Assembly: GCA_022385755.1 (NCBI GenBank)
Contig: MU278394.1
Coordinates: 1 to 64,000, forward strand
DNA from: Trametopsis cervina
Taxonomy: Eukaryota > Basidiomycota > Agaricomycetes > Polyporales > Irpicaceae
DNA: 64,000 bases
Direction of reading: 5' to 3'
In this document: one piece after another, positions 47,736 to 59,903 of the stretch
Layout of the letters: the number at the start of each line of letters is the position of its first letter
Position numbering within the stretch: position 1 is the first letter of the stretch
Position numbers and translations under genes: made by a program
Notes under the pieces: generated by a model
The model's input: the letters and a program-made list of their open reading frames with translations, nothing else
The model's database searches: none
Told to the model about the DNA's origin: nothing

Positions 47736-50473
47736 ATGGCGACGAGCAGGCACATCAGCGAGATCTATGCCGCAGAGCTGGAAGAACTCGCGCAAGGCTA
47801 TCCGCTATGGTACCCGGACGGACACGACGGCGCGGACGACATCGATATTGGCGACGTGGGATACATCACCGAAGGCGCGTTCGTCGAACTCTTCAAATCT
47901 AAATACAGATACGACGAGCCTGAGAACACGAAGAACCTCGATAACATCCCGCCTTCGCACGAGCCGCTGCCCCCGAAGGCGTATAGCAAGGTGCTCATGA
48001 AGGAAGACTGGATGGATCCCAATCTGTATGCTAGCAGGAGCGTGAAACATAAACGGATAGCCCCAGCGGCAGGCGCGTGAGTGTGCTACTACCTAACGGC
48101 TTGGGTTATGCGCTGATTCAGCTGTTAGGGAAGCACCGCTGGTAGGAGGCGCGAGTGTTCACTATGAGTTCTCGATCTCGGAGGAGCGGGGAGCGCTGCT
48201 GTATATCACACATAACGCGGTCAAGAAGACAGCGCAGAGCAACCGAGAACTCATAAAATACATGAAGCAGCACCACGGCGCGTGGGGGGACCACGCCAGG
48301 AACAGCGCAGGAATCGACATCCGGCCACGCGACGTCATTATGGTGCAGGGCTTCGTGAAGACCGTCGAGTTCACTGTGGCGGCCGGGAGCTCGGGCGCGG
48401 TCTCGCAAGGCGGGGGTATCTCCGTGACGGGCGGGTTTCAAGCCGTAGGCAACGTCTCGCTCGAGCTCAAGCACCAAGAGATGAAACAACAGTCGGTCCA
48501 AACGCGTTCCGGACCCAAGAAGCGCAGCGATCGGTTCCGGTATTCTTATTCTCTGCACGGCGGCATGGAAAATGGGCCCGGGTACGACCAGTGTCTGTTT
48601 TTGCGGTATTTTCAGGTCAGGTGGCGGTTCCCTGGTTATACGCATATACAGCTTCGGGCGGGGGCTGGACCGCATCAGCTGCCGAAAGACCCGAATGCGG
48701 GAGAAGACGCGGGACCGTCTGGTCTCATGGCGTACGACGGCTCGGACGACGAGATCGAGTTGAATATTCCTCATCATTCGGTGCGTCTAAGTTTGTGTAA
48801 CCTCGCATATGATGCTGACCGGGTGTAGACTCACACCTGGGTGGACATCCTACTGGAGTATCTTCTGCAGGTACGTCGTGTTCTTCTCGTTTTACGCACA
48901 AACACCTTACTCGACCCACCAAAGAACTCTGATGCCAAAGTGGCTATTGCATCTCATGGAGACGTCTATTCTTTGTTCCCTGTAAATAACACTCTTACTC
49001 TGTTATACGCTCGATTGACTGGTATTACTAGGAGAATCAACCGCCGAAGGATTTCCGTGAGCATCTGCAGTTAACAAATCCCAAAGTACATGTGGACGAG
49101 GACCAAGGTATGACGAATTATGGATAACACTTGAAATTGTGCTGACGGAAGTGACTCTCGCAGTCGCGACGCTTGACCTCCTCGATCTCATCAACCAGCA
49201 TCGTATACAACAAGCAATCAGCGAGGTCGACCCCGCACCAGCGACGGAACCTGAAGACCCCGACGAACCCCGTGAAGACGATGCTCGGAAAGGGAAGAAT
49301 GGATGGGTAGGGTATGGAGCCCTTCTCCTGGCCAGTACATCCGAAGCCGTTCCATGGGCGCATGTCTCCATGACCAGCCAGAACACCGATGCTGTTGCCG
49401 TGTCTTCGATGACAGTATCGCCGGATGGAAGTCGGATTGCGGCCAGCTTCGACGACGAGTTCATCCAGGTGTGGGACGCGAAGAACGGAAAGTTGCTCTT
49501 GAGCCTGGATATCTTGAGAGACGAAGTGAACCGAGACGAGGAGGTTGTGTGGGCGTTGTGCTTCTCGGCGGACGGGAAGCGCCTGCTCTCAGGAGGCGTG
49601 GATGGCAAGGTCTTATTGTGGACGTTACAGGCTATTCCCGACGCGGTTACTACGGCCGGTGAGCCCGTCGTTGCTGGAGACTTCCTCTCAATAATGGAGG
49701 GCCACGAATCCTCCGTGTGGACCCTCTCCTTCTCCCCGGACGAGAAGACCATTGCGTCGGGGTCCGTCGACGGCGTGGTCAATGTGTGGTCTGTGCCGGA
49801 CGCGACAGACAAGACTTATCCCGTCGTCGGACAATGTCTACACACCTTTCCTGGACATAATGCACACGTTATAAGCGTGATCTATACGGCGGACAACACA
49901 CGGCTTATATCGTTTGCGGAGATGGTGGGCAAGGTGTGGTCCCTCGAGACGGGGAGCGCGGTCGCTTCGATGAAAGGACACACAGGCTCTATCTGGGGTG
50001 TCGCCGCGTCGCACGAGGGGGACCGCATTATGACGAGCTCAGACGACAACACCTGTCGGATATGGGACATCGAGACCGGGGACGAACTCGTCACGCTTGG
50101 GGACCACACGGGCCCCGTCTGGTCCGTCGCTTGGTCTCCGGATGACAAGAACGTTCTGGCTGGGTCTTGGGATGGTACGGCGACGATTAGCGACTCATAT
50201 ACTGGCGAGAAGCTCCATGTCTTGAGTCGTGACAGCGCTGTCATTGGAACAGTGGCGTGGTCGCCTCTGGGCGATATAGTCTGCACGGGCTCTGAAAACG
50301 GCATGGTCAGGCTGTGGGACCCTCATTCTGGGGAGTTCGTAGCAGAGTTCCAGGGACATGTAGACAAGGTCAAGAACATCACTTTCACGCCGGATGGTCA
50401 GGATATCTTCACTGGGTCCGATGACGGGTCCATTCGACACTGGTGTATCTCAGACGCTATGCGTCTGCGCTAA
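47736..50473 (+). CDS. WD40 chimera 1: unnamed agaricomycete domain fused to eight-blade WD40 propeller
   Basis: Five exons: 47736-48076, 48129-48780, 48829-48870, 49032-49107 and 49164-50473, giving 806 residues. The start (MATSRHISEIYAAELEEL) is supported by the paralogue at 50990. Residues 1-330 form a domain with GDVGYITEGAFVELF, SISEERGALLYITHNAVKKT, YMKQHHGAWGDHARNSAGID and VIMVQGFVKTVEFTVAA; the GDVGY and x-V-x-G-F-x-K-T elements recall a domain found in many hypothetical agaricomycete proteins. A short linker (QPPKDFREHL) leads to about 430 residues with eight WD40 blades (first VSPDGSRIAASFDDEFIQVWD, truncated here to its motif; last DGQDIFTGSDDGSIRHW). No NACHT, kinase or other enzymatic motif lies between. 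A scaffold or sensor role is inferred. Tandem with a close paralogue 517 bp downstream. Confidence 0.8.
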
Positions 50474-50989
50474 GTGCATCCCAACCCATGTATACATTTC
50501 TTTAGCCCGGATCATGTTTGTAACTTTGCTTAGGTCGTGCACCGCTTGTATTTCCGAGTCTCTATCAAAGCACCTTTCCTTTTGCCTGTAGTCAAACGAG
50601 CGAATTTGCCAAAATAATATCCATCGCGGTCACGTGAGCATCTGTTTTACGATCAAGGTTATGACGAGGTGTTTCGTTTCACCTTCAGCTCAACAGCCCA
50701 TCCTGCGAGAAGCCGAGCTGTACCACACGCTGCATTATATGGGGCAGCAAACACTGGTTTTACATCTTCTCCCCAGCTTTCTATCAGTTCTGGCGAAGGT
50801 CAGCTGCCCAACGGCCCATATATCCTGCGTGAGGCTGTGGTCGCTAATTGGCGGAATTATGAACTGTAGTTCTCATGCATAGTACACATGGCATAACCAA
50901 ATACAGCACTGTTCGGCGAATATGCGGTGAGCGTCGAGCGTCAACGACAGTATGCCACCACTCTCATTGCACCATCATCGACGCCCCTC
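50474..50989. other. Intergenic region and duplicated promoter of second WD40 chimera gene
   Basis: Contains the 3' flank of chimera 1 and a promoter that is collinear with 47388-47735: CACGTGA at 50631-50637 (359 bp before the ATG, 348 in the first copy) and the identical 20-nt block at 50829-50848 (161 bp before the ATG, 157 in the first copy). Confidence 0.65.
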
Positions 50990-53738
50990 ATGGTGACGAG
51001 CAAGCATGTTAGCGAGATTTACGCTGTAGAGATGGAGGACCTCGGCCAGGGACACCCGCTGTGGTATCCAGACGGGCACAATAACGCAGATGACATAGAT
51101 ATTGGCGACGTGGGGTACATTCGCGATGGCGCGTTCGTGGAACTCTTCAAGTCCAAGTACGACCGTGACGACCCCGCGAACATGAAGAACCTCGACAATA
51201 TCCCAGCCTCTCACGAGCCTCTACCCATCAAGGCTTATGCAAAGGTGATCACGAAGGAAGGCTGGATGCATCCCAAACTATATGTCAGCAAGAGCATTAA
51301 ATATGAGGAGATGGAGCCATCGGCGGGGATGTGAGTGGACTTTTACCTGATGGCTTGAGTTTTGCGCTGATTCGACCCTAAGTGAAGCACCGCTAGTCGA
51401 AGGTGGGCACATTCGCTACAGGTTCTGGCTGTCGACAAAGCAAGGAGCATTATTATACATCTCGCACAACGCCGTTAAGAAGACGACACTGAGCAACAGG
51501 GAGTTCGTGACATACATTAAGCGGCACCACCATGCATGGTGGGACCACGCCAGAAACACAGCAGGCATTGACATCCGGCCGCGCGATGTCATCTTGGTTC
51601 AAGGGTTCGTGAAGACAGTGAAGTTTACCGTGGCAGCCGTAAGCCCAGGCCCCCCCTCTCATGGTATAAGTGCCACAGTCTCCTGTAGATTCCAAGCCGT
51701 AGACGATGTTTCGCTCGTGTTCAAGCGCGACGCTTCAAAGGTGCAGTCGATAACCACGCGTTCCGGGCCAAAGAAGCGCAGCAATCATTCGCAGGATTCC
51801 CTATACGGCAGCACGGAAAGCGTGGCCCCTCCCGGTGATGCTGAGCCTGTGTACGACCAGTGTCTCTTCTTGCGATATTTTCAGATTAGGTGGCGATTCC
51901 CTGGTTACAATCATATAAAGCTTCATGCGGGAGCTGGACCCCACTACCTCCCAAAAGACCCTGACACGGGAGGAGATACCCTGTCCTCCTTGGTTGAGGA
52001 AAGCTCGGATGACGAGATCGAGTCGAATTTTCCTGGTCATTCGGTGGGTTCAGGTCGCTGTGTGCCTGGATAAGAAACTGACAGGGTATAGACTGAGAGC
52101 TGGCTCAACATCCTGCTGGAGTATATTTTACAAGTGCGTCGTGCTCTCCTCATTTCGCAGCCAACCACATCACTCAACCCTCCCAAGAATTCTGATGCTA
52201 ATGCTGCAATTGCGAGTCACGAGGATGTGTACTCTTTGTTTCCCGTAAATGACATTGTACTTTGTTTTATGCTGTTTTGACCGATGACACCAGGACAATC
52301 ACCGGCCGAAGGATTTCCGCAAGCATCTAAAGATAATGAGGCCCAGGATACATGTGGACGAAGACCAAGGTGCGTCGAATTGGCAAGAATGCTTAGCTCA
52401 TTGATGACGAAAAATATTCAACTAGTCGCAACGCTTGACCTACTGGAACTCATTAACCAGTGTCGTGTACGGCAGACGGCTAACCAGCAGGTCATTCACA
52501 CTACTGAAACAACGAGAAATGCCGTCGACACTGATGAAAAGCACACCCGGAGAGGGAAAGATGGAACTGTACGCTATGGAGCCCTTGCTCTGTCCGGTGC
52601 ATCCGAAGTCATGCCATGGGCACATATGCTCTTGACCAGCCGCAGCCCTGATGCCACTGCCGTGTCTTCAGTAGCAGTATCGTCGGATGGAAGTCGTATT
52701 GCTGCCAGTTTCGATGGCAAGATGATAGAAGTATGGAACGCAAAGAACGGCATGTCGGTCATGTGTCTGGATATCTTAAAAGAGGAGGCGAGCTGCGACA
52801 AAGAGATTGCGCGCGCATTGTGCTTCTCCATGGATGGGAAGTATCTGGTCTCGGGAGGCGTAGACGGGAAGGTCATCTTGTGGACTTTGCAGGACATTCC
52901 CACCGCAGAAACCATGACTGGTCGGTCAGTTGTCGCCGGAGACGTCCTCTCAACAATGGAGGGCCACGAATCTGATGTATGGACGCTCTCCTTTTCCCCG
53001 GACGCGAAGATGATAGCGTCCGGGTCTGTCGATGGTGTCATCAAGGTGTGGTCTGCGCCTCTGGACACGACAAGCAGGATTTATCCCGCCGTAGGACAAT
53101 GCCTACACACTTTTTCCGGACACCATACTCACGTGATGAGTATACTTTACAATGTGGACAACACACGGTTGATATCGTTCGCAGAGATGACGGGAAAGGT
53201 GTGGTCCCTCGAGACAGGCCACGAGGTTGCCTCAATGAAAGGACATACTGGCTTAATCTGGTGTGTCGCAGCTTCGCACAAAGGAGACCGCATCTTGACA
53301 GGCTCGGACGACTACACCTGCCGGATATGGGACATCGAGAACGGGAAGGCTATCGTCACGCTCAGGGACCACACAGGCCCCGCTTGGTCCGTCACCTGGT
53401 CCCCGGACGACAGACATGTACTGGTCGGGTCCTGGAATGGCACGGCGACTATCAATGACTCATATACCGGCGAGCGCATTCACGTTCTGAGTCGTGACAG
53501 CGCCGTCATTGGAACAGTGGCGTGGTCGCCGCTGGGTGATTTGGTCTGCACGGGCTCTGAGAACGGTATGGTCAGGCTATGGAACTCTTGTTCCGGGGAA
53601 TTTGTGGCGGAGTTTCAGGGACATGTAGACAAGGTCAAGAATATCACCTTCACGCCGGATGGTCAGGACATCTTTACTGGGTCTGATGACGGGTCCATTC
53701 GCCACTGGTGTATCTCAGACGCTATGCGTTTGCGTTAG
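50990..53738 (+). CDS. WD40 chimera 2: tandem paralogue of the preceding gene
   Basis: Five exons: 50990-51330, 51383-52043, 52092-52133, 52294-52369 and 52426-53738, giving 810 residues. Exons 1, 3 and 4 have exactly the lengths of those in chimera 1 (341, 42 and 76 nt). An in-frame ATG at 50927 exists, but 50990 (MVTSKHVSEIYAVEMEDL) matches the start of the paralogue. The N-terminal domain keeps GDVGYIRDGAFVELF, KQGALLYISHNAVKKT and VILVQGFVKTVKFTVAA. The propeller has eight blades corresponding one to one with chimera 1 and ends in a tail identical to it (VKNITFTPDGQDIFTGSDDG, then SIRHWCISDAMRLR). The variable part is the linker before the propeller (QQVIHTTETTRNAVDTDEKH). Function is unknown; a recent tandem duplicate under selection is the simplest reading. 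Confidence 0.8.
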
Positions 53739-53825
53739 GCACATATCGCACGTATACATCGTTGTAGTCTACAAATTGTATTTGTATCTCTGAATTGTAC
53801 ACAGCTTATGTTTTGTAAGGCGTAA

Positions 53826-56800
53826 TTAACGCACCGTGAGCACGGTAGTCAGGAACGTCTGATCACTCGTTCCAATCTTTATAGTAAATTGTCCCGGCTC
53901 GACCACCCATGCTTGTTTAACTGACCACACCGCAAGTTGATTGGACAAGACGGGAATATTGACTGTTTGCGACTCTCCGGCTCTGGCTCGAGGTGTTAGA
54001 ACTGAGCACATGTGCGATATCACTAAATGAACTTACGCCAAAGAGACTTTTTGGAATCCGACCAGCTCTTGATTGGGAGTGGCGACCGAACTGACCAAGT
54101 CAGTCAAGTATACCTGAGAAACACGTTGGATTGAGCGTTGTGGTTTCATTTTAGCGCGCCACCCACCTGGACGACCTCCTTTCCTGCCACTGACCCAGAA
54201 TTGCTGACTGTGACAGAGACTGTGAAGTTCTGCTGGGTAGATATGATGCTGGAACTAAGCTTGAGGTTGGTGCTTGTGAACTGGTATTGAGAATATTGCT
54301 CGGATCTTGATAGAAGTAGACGGACGTACTATGTGAAGTTTGTATAGCTCAAGCCGTGTCCAAAGCTCCACAGAGGCACCGGGCTATCGAGCACATACTT
54401 CGAATTATGTCAATGTCAATGGATCTGGCAAAGACACTGAGGAGAACTTACTTGATGCCCGAATTGCAAAGAGCCATTGTCGAAGACCATCCCAGGGTCA
54501 AGAGGGCGGCTTCCCTTGATGTAGTTGTAAAACACAGGAGTTGTGCCAACACTACGAGGGAAAGAGACCGGTAGCTTTCCTGACGTCGAGTCAGCGAAAC
54601 ATGCTTTGCCAGACGCCGGCCACGCCTGCGACTCACCGGAGGGATTCGCATCGCCAAATATCACCTCTGCCAAGGCGAGGCCACCGAGCTCTCCAGGGTA
54701 AAACTGCTGAATGACTGCGTCTGCATCTGAAATGCCCATGTCAGAGTGCGAAAAATGTATGAGGTGTATATACAAACTGGCTTGGATCCATGGCTCTGCG
54801 ACGGGTTTGCCGCTAACGAGAACAACAATTGTGGGCTTTCCGGTTGCTTTCACAGCCTTCACAAGGTCCAGCTGAGCACCCACGAGACCGAGATCGGATA
54901 AATCGACATGCTCGCCGGTCGTAGCGTTTGTGCCAGGCGTCCAAAGTAGTGTTTGGTCGAGAGACCATGTGCCCACCATGACCACTGCGACATCGGAGTC
55001 CTGCGCTGCCTCAATCGCATCCGGGAATTCGGACTGATCGTTCGACCAGAGCTTGGATCCCTCGGCATAGTTGATTTTGACAGAGGTGTTCGACAACAAC
55101 TGCTTGAAACCTGCAAGAGGGCTGATGCCGTTTAGTGTTGCGTTGAAGAAGACGTAGTCTCCGAACTACTCAAAACAGCCTGAGAAAATGTGCCCATTAG
55201 AAGTCATCAGCACACATACCGAAACGCGGTCTACTTGGGGCCCAATCAAGGCCACGGAGTTGATGCTCTTGCTGAGAGGGAGGATACTATCGCGATTCTC
55301 CAGCAAGACGATCGCCTCCTGTTCCATTTGGTGGAGTAACGTACGAGTTTCAGGCGTTCGAAGTATTGATGAATAGTCCTCGTATGGATACGGGTCTGGT
55401 AGTTTCGCGCATCAACGACAGCAGGATAGAACTTAGAATAGAATGTACACTTACTCTCGAATAACCCTAGCGAGAATTTTGTACGGAGGATCGACTCGAC
55501 TGTTCGGTCAATGTAGTCGATGCTGATGTTTCCAGCACGAACTTGATCTACGTTGGCTGTCGGTGCCGATGTAAAACGCGATGAATTCTTGTCTGTTACG
55601 TACCCGGCAAGGTTAGATACGTATACGTTCCACCTCCCATCTCTCCACTATAATTCTCTATGCCCATCCTAGCAGCACACTCCCGGTCTGCACATGTCCC
55701 ATGTGTGGTAATGAGCAGATCTATAGACCCGGCGTCGCAAGTGACGAAATATTTGTACCCCCATTCGTTACGTAGCTGAGAATCCGTCAGGTAGAGCATC
55801 CACTATACTTCCGATACACGTACGATGTCGGTCAAGAGATCTAACGAGAGTTCAATTGCGCGGCAACGACGTTCGAGTTCGAGGGACATACGTGTATTTG
55901 CAACGGCAGGAATACCGTCATAGCTCGAATAAGCGGTCATGATGGATAGGCTATTTACACATGCTCTGTTGAACGGCTTTAAGAATGTGGTACGGAGTTC
56001 GCGCTCGCCACCAGAGACTTGTGCGATATTTCTGTAAACTATGAGCTCTCACTCTTCGCACACGCAGTGAACATGTGCTCACAACCCGCCCTGAGGACTT
56101 CCAAATGCAGCAAAATGTTTACAGGTCGAGGCCATACGGGCTATAGCAGTAGAACTCGTATTACGTCGGCGTCCAGATTGTAGCCCAGTGACATAGGCAT
56201 GCCCCATTTCCCCAGTTCTACAACATGATAAGAGACCAGGATATGCATACACGTTGGAGCTACTCACAAGAATGGATCTTCGCCAAAATTCTCTTCCACC
56301 CGTCCCCAGCGCAACTCACGGGAAAGGTCCAGGACCGGCGCGAATGCCTGACTGTAGCCTAGACTTTCCGCTTCGTTCGCGATCGTGGTAGCTGCCTTCT
56401 GTAACAGATCAGTGTTAAACGATGCTGCAAGCCCGATGGGTGACGGCCAGATTGTCCCGTTGTCTGTGAAGCCGTGCAATCCTGGAAAACGTGATAAATC
56501 CTTCTGCAACCGAACCTGCGCGAAAGGTCTCTACCCTCGGTTTGGAATAACGCCGGAATACCAAGAGTGGTATTTTCCATCAGGTATCTCTGTCCGACGT
56601 TAATAGCAAAGACAATCTTATCCCACTTTGCCAGGTAGCCTCCCCATATTGCTCCACTTTTCTGGCTCATCATCTCCTCTAAACCTGTTTGATTGAATAC
56701 CAAGGTATCGTCAAGTGGATCATCCATGTTCATCCAACCGTTTATATCTCCTTGAATTCTGTGTGGTCACAAGCGCAGTAAGCGAAGTGTGAGTTTGTTC

Positions 56801-57042
56801 ATATGTAAAACATACAATTGGGCAACCTTTTCTTCGAGTGTCATTCGAGGTAGGAGGTCGCTGATGCGGTCCTCTATAGCTGCCGTGGGATCTTTGTACT
56901 TTGGCAACGATCCATTCTTGTTCGTGCCGCGAGCATGGAGGGGGAAGTGTAGGTCTTCGCGAATCCCTACCGACGTGAAGGCAGCGCTGAGTCCTGCAAG
57001 ACACAAGATTGCATATACGCTAGCACGCATTGAGAGGCACAT
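53826..57042 (-). CDS. GH3 glycoside hydrolase (beta-glucosidase / beta-xylosidase type), secreted
   Basis: Starts at 57042 (MCLSM) or 57030 (MRASVYAILCLAGLSAAFTS); the second gives a cleaner signal peptide. The gene has about a dozen introns. In order: DRISDLLPRMTLEEKVAQL, GIPALFQTE-LHGFTDNGTIWPSP, then YSQAFAPVLDLSRELRWGRV and EENFGEDPFL, STCKHFAAFGSPQGG, the nucleophile Asp in YFVTCDAGSIDLL (about 55735), GEMGGGTYTY, ALIGPQVD, the GH3 C domain with WPASGKACFADSTSGKLPVS, and a fibronectin III-like end with VSVTVSNSGSVAGKEVVQVY and VEPGQFTIKIGTSDQ. The stop is at 53826-53828. GH3 enzymes release glucose or xylose from oligosaccharides by retaining cleavage. The ...CDAGSI.. and MGGG features resemble broad-specificity fungal members; substrate is not fixed by sequence. 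It lies tail to tail with WD40 chimera 2, only 87 bp apart. Confidence 0.9.
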
Positions 57043-58037
57043 GTGGAGGACACCTATGCAGCAGGGAAAGAAGGCATCCGTGCTACTCAACTGTTCTCCT
57101 TATGTGCCCCATTGTGCGAACCCTCGGACTTCATACGTGATGAGTCGAAGGTCAGATCCTGCATAAGAGCAATGGAAGGTGACGGTAGGGACACTTGCCA
57201 CCATGTGCACAACAGTGAGAGTAGCGCTCTGCCGCATTCATACCTGTCAGCTGATCCCATGGGAAGTGGGATACACCAACGGTTTGAACCACGCGTGACA
57301 GCACTGTAGCTTCCTTCCTTCCGCACCGCTCGAGACGACCAAAACGGTCCGCTGGCGACCGTAACGGAGTGCAAGAAGGATTGGAGAAGTCTCCGAATAT
57401 CGACCGGGTTGTTCACAGAAGGCATCCGTCTCGCCTCTGACTTCGCAAGTAGTTGGTGCATCACAGGATGGGACGTTTAACAAGCAAGACAGTCCCGATA
57501 TTTTCCCAGTGCCGGGGTCTCTGTGATCGCACAACGGTTCAATGTAAGAATTCTGCGCTCGGACAGTATGGCTGGCAACGTACTTCTTTCCTTTGAAGGG
57601 CGATGTAGAGAAACCTTTGCATTGGCCTACCGGATGTTGGTCGTTGGGTCATATTTCTGTCTAGGTTTGCTGAGCGATGGCGGTTTCGGTTAGGTCTATA
57701 AGACCCAGACATACTATGAAGCGCGTACAAACGTCATGCAGATAGGAGTAAGCTCAGAATAAATATATGCCACAGTCCTGTACTCGTTCGTCGCAATGAG
57801 ACGTCGTTGGAGGTCAAGAATCTGAGGTATTTTCTCCGCCAATTTGGAGCACCGCACGTGATCCAGCAGAGCATGATCAGCCAGTGATCAGCCAATAGGG
57901 AACCTCCTGGTGTCCATTACCATAAACAGCCACAGTTGATATTTGAGTCCGCTGCAATACTGCAGAACCACCACACTTGCTTTCGGACGCCTACCACGCT
58001 CGACTTGCTCGTGCTTTCTGCTTGACCTCGCCGAGAT
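57043..58037. other. Divergent promoter region of GH3 and co-chaperone genes
   Basis: About 1 kb between divergent genes. Minus-strand frames (57087-57464, 57247-57534) have no motif. Near the co-chaperone gene are a CACGTG at 57855-57860, two TGATCAGCCA copies and a CCAAT at 57892-57896 (142 bp before the ATG). No other element seen. Confidence 0.5.
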
Positions 58038-59903
58038 ATGCGGCTTGCAATACTTGCTCCGGTATTGTCTCTGTTTCTATATGGCGTCAACGCCGAACCA
58101 TCACAGGCGGGCGAGCTGTACCCGCCTGGCTACCTACCACTCGTGAACAAAGCGAATGCATATCTTTCCGTCGGACAATTCAATGATGCTGCTAAGGCAT
58201 ATACGGAGGCCCTTGGTTAGTCGATTCTCTCTTCTGCGTCGACCGCAATGGGATTGACCCGAATCGACACCGACTAGACATGGCCCCGAACGACTACTTG
58301 CTATATTATAAGCGGGCGACCGCGTATTTCTCAATGAACCGCCACCCGCAAGCTCTCGATGACTTTGAGAAAGTCCTTGACTTGACATCACATTCCTTCG
58401 ACAAAGCCTACCTCATGACAGCCCGAATTCATGCGAAGGACGGTCAGTTCTCTGCTGCGCGTGAAGCCATCAAGAAGTATAACAGCAAGGTCAAGGATGA
58501 TCCTGCCGTGCGCGAAATTCTGTTCGGAGTGTCGGAGGCGGAGATGGCTGCGAAGAAGGCCCACCAAGCTATGAGGGCGAATCTGTGGAACGCGTGTGTG
58601 GAAGCCTCAAGCACGGCGTTGCAGACTGCCTCTCATTCCGTTCCATTACGTCAACAACGCGCCGATTGTGCTGTGGCTGCCGGAGATGTTGAGAGTGCGG
58701 TCGGGGACCTTACGTGCGTATTAGATATTCTCTGCATACTACTCGAACTCACCGTGAATGCAGACGTCTGACGCACCTCACAACGCCCAACACCGCGCTA
58801 CTCATGAAGATGTTCCGCCTAGCATACTTCCTTCTCCCAACCTCTTCCTCCACTTCCTCAGCGATGTCTGCACTCAAGCAATGCTTACACTATGACCCGG
58901 ATTCTAAACAATGTCTACCTGCACATCGCCTCGTCAAAGCCATGGACAAGTCGTTCAAGAAAGTAGACGAAGCCGTGGCTGCTGAGAAGTGGACTACGGT
59001 CATTGAAATTACCATTGGATCAGATCCTTCATCCGGTCTAGCTGCAAGGTTTGACGAGGCTCTGGCCACCCATACTACTCCGGAGTCACTCGGGCTCCCA
59101 CCGAACGTGTCACCCAGACCCGCAAAACTCACATCACCCCGAAGAGAGCAGATTCTGCGAGCGTTGTGCCGTGCATACACAAATCTGAAGCAGCCAGCCA
59201 AGGGAGAGCCGTGGTGCGAGCAACTGTTGCAGATGGATGGGCTGGAGAAGGACACTGATGGCCTGGTCGGCCGTGGCGAGGCGTTGTTGAAGAAGGAAGA
59301 ATGGGAGGAGGCTGTTAGAGTGTTCGAGCAGGCGTTCGAGTCCAGTGGCCGTTCAAACAGAGATGTATGTGGCACATCTTCTACGTCAGGGTCGCTTTCC
59401 ATGACTCACGGGCTTTCCAGATACATCAACGTTTGCAAAGAGCGCAAAAGCTGCTCAAGCAGTCCCGTCAGAAGGATTACTACAAGGTGTTAGATGTTCC
59501 TAGGGATGCAGACACGAGGACCATCAAGAAGGCCTTGTACGTTTCCCCTTCTCTGCCTCAAATAATGACTGACGACCGCTGTTAGCCGCAAAGCCGCCAT
59601 GAAGGCGCATCCAGACAAGGGTGGTAGCGAAGCGAAGATGGCTACTGTCAATGAGGCCTACGAGGTACTCAACAACCCAGGTACGAGTTTATATTTTCTG
59701 TGCCCCACTCGCCGTCCACTGACCTCCCTAAAGAACTGCGACAGCGTTATGACAACGGCGATGATCCCAATGACCCGACAGCTGGTCAGGGCGGACCGTT
59801 CCCTGGTGGATTCCCTGGTGGTGGTGGTCATCCATTTGCGCAGTTCTTCCAGCAGGGTGGTAGCGGCTTCCCCGGTGGTGGATTCCAGTTCCACTTTGGT
59901 TGA
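58038..59903 (+). CDS. ER-lumenal TPR and J-domain co-chaperone (DNAJC3/P58IPK-like)
   Basis: The start at 58038 encodes a signal peptide, MRLAILAPVLSLFLYGVNA. Tandem TPR units follow: YLPLVNKANAYLSVGQFNDA-AKAYTEAL (exon 1), YLLYYKRATAYFSMNRHPQA, AYLMTARIHAKDGQFSAAR, AHQAMRANLWNACVEASSTA, and later RALCRAYTNLKQPAKGEPWC and GRGEALLKKEEWEEAVRVFE. A J domain comes at the C-terminus (about 59480-59690 after splicing): DYYKVLDVPRDADTRTIKKA, the HPD motif in KAHPDKGG, then NEAYEVLNNPELRQRYDNG. It ends in a Gly/Phe-rich tail, FPGGGFQFHFG. The order signal peptide, TPRs, J domain is that of DNAJC3, which binds unfolded chains and stimulates the ER Hsp70 (BiP). No C-terminal HDEL-like signal is present, as in the animal protein. 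Six or so introns. Confidence 0.9.

Noticed and set aside
49003..49812. 269-codon minus-strand frame
   Set aside because: Antisense shadow of WD40 chimera 1; the repeat codons (GAC, TCC) keep the opposite strand open.
47736..53738. WD40 chimeras as NACHT/NWD heterokaryon-incompatibility genes
   Set aside because: No P-loop or NACHT motif occurs between the N-terminal domain and the propeller, and the blades are not homogenised.
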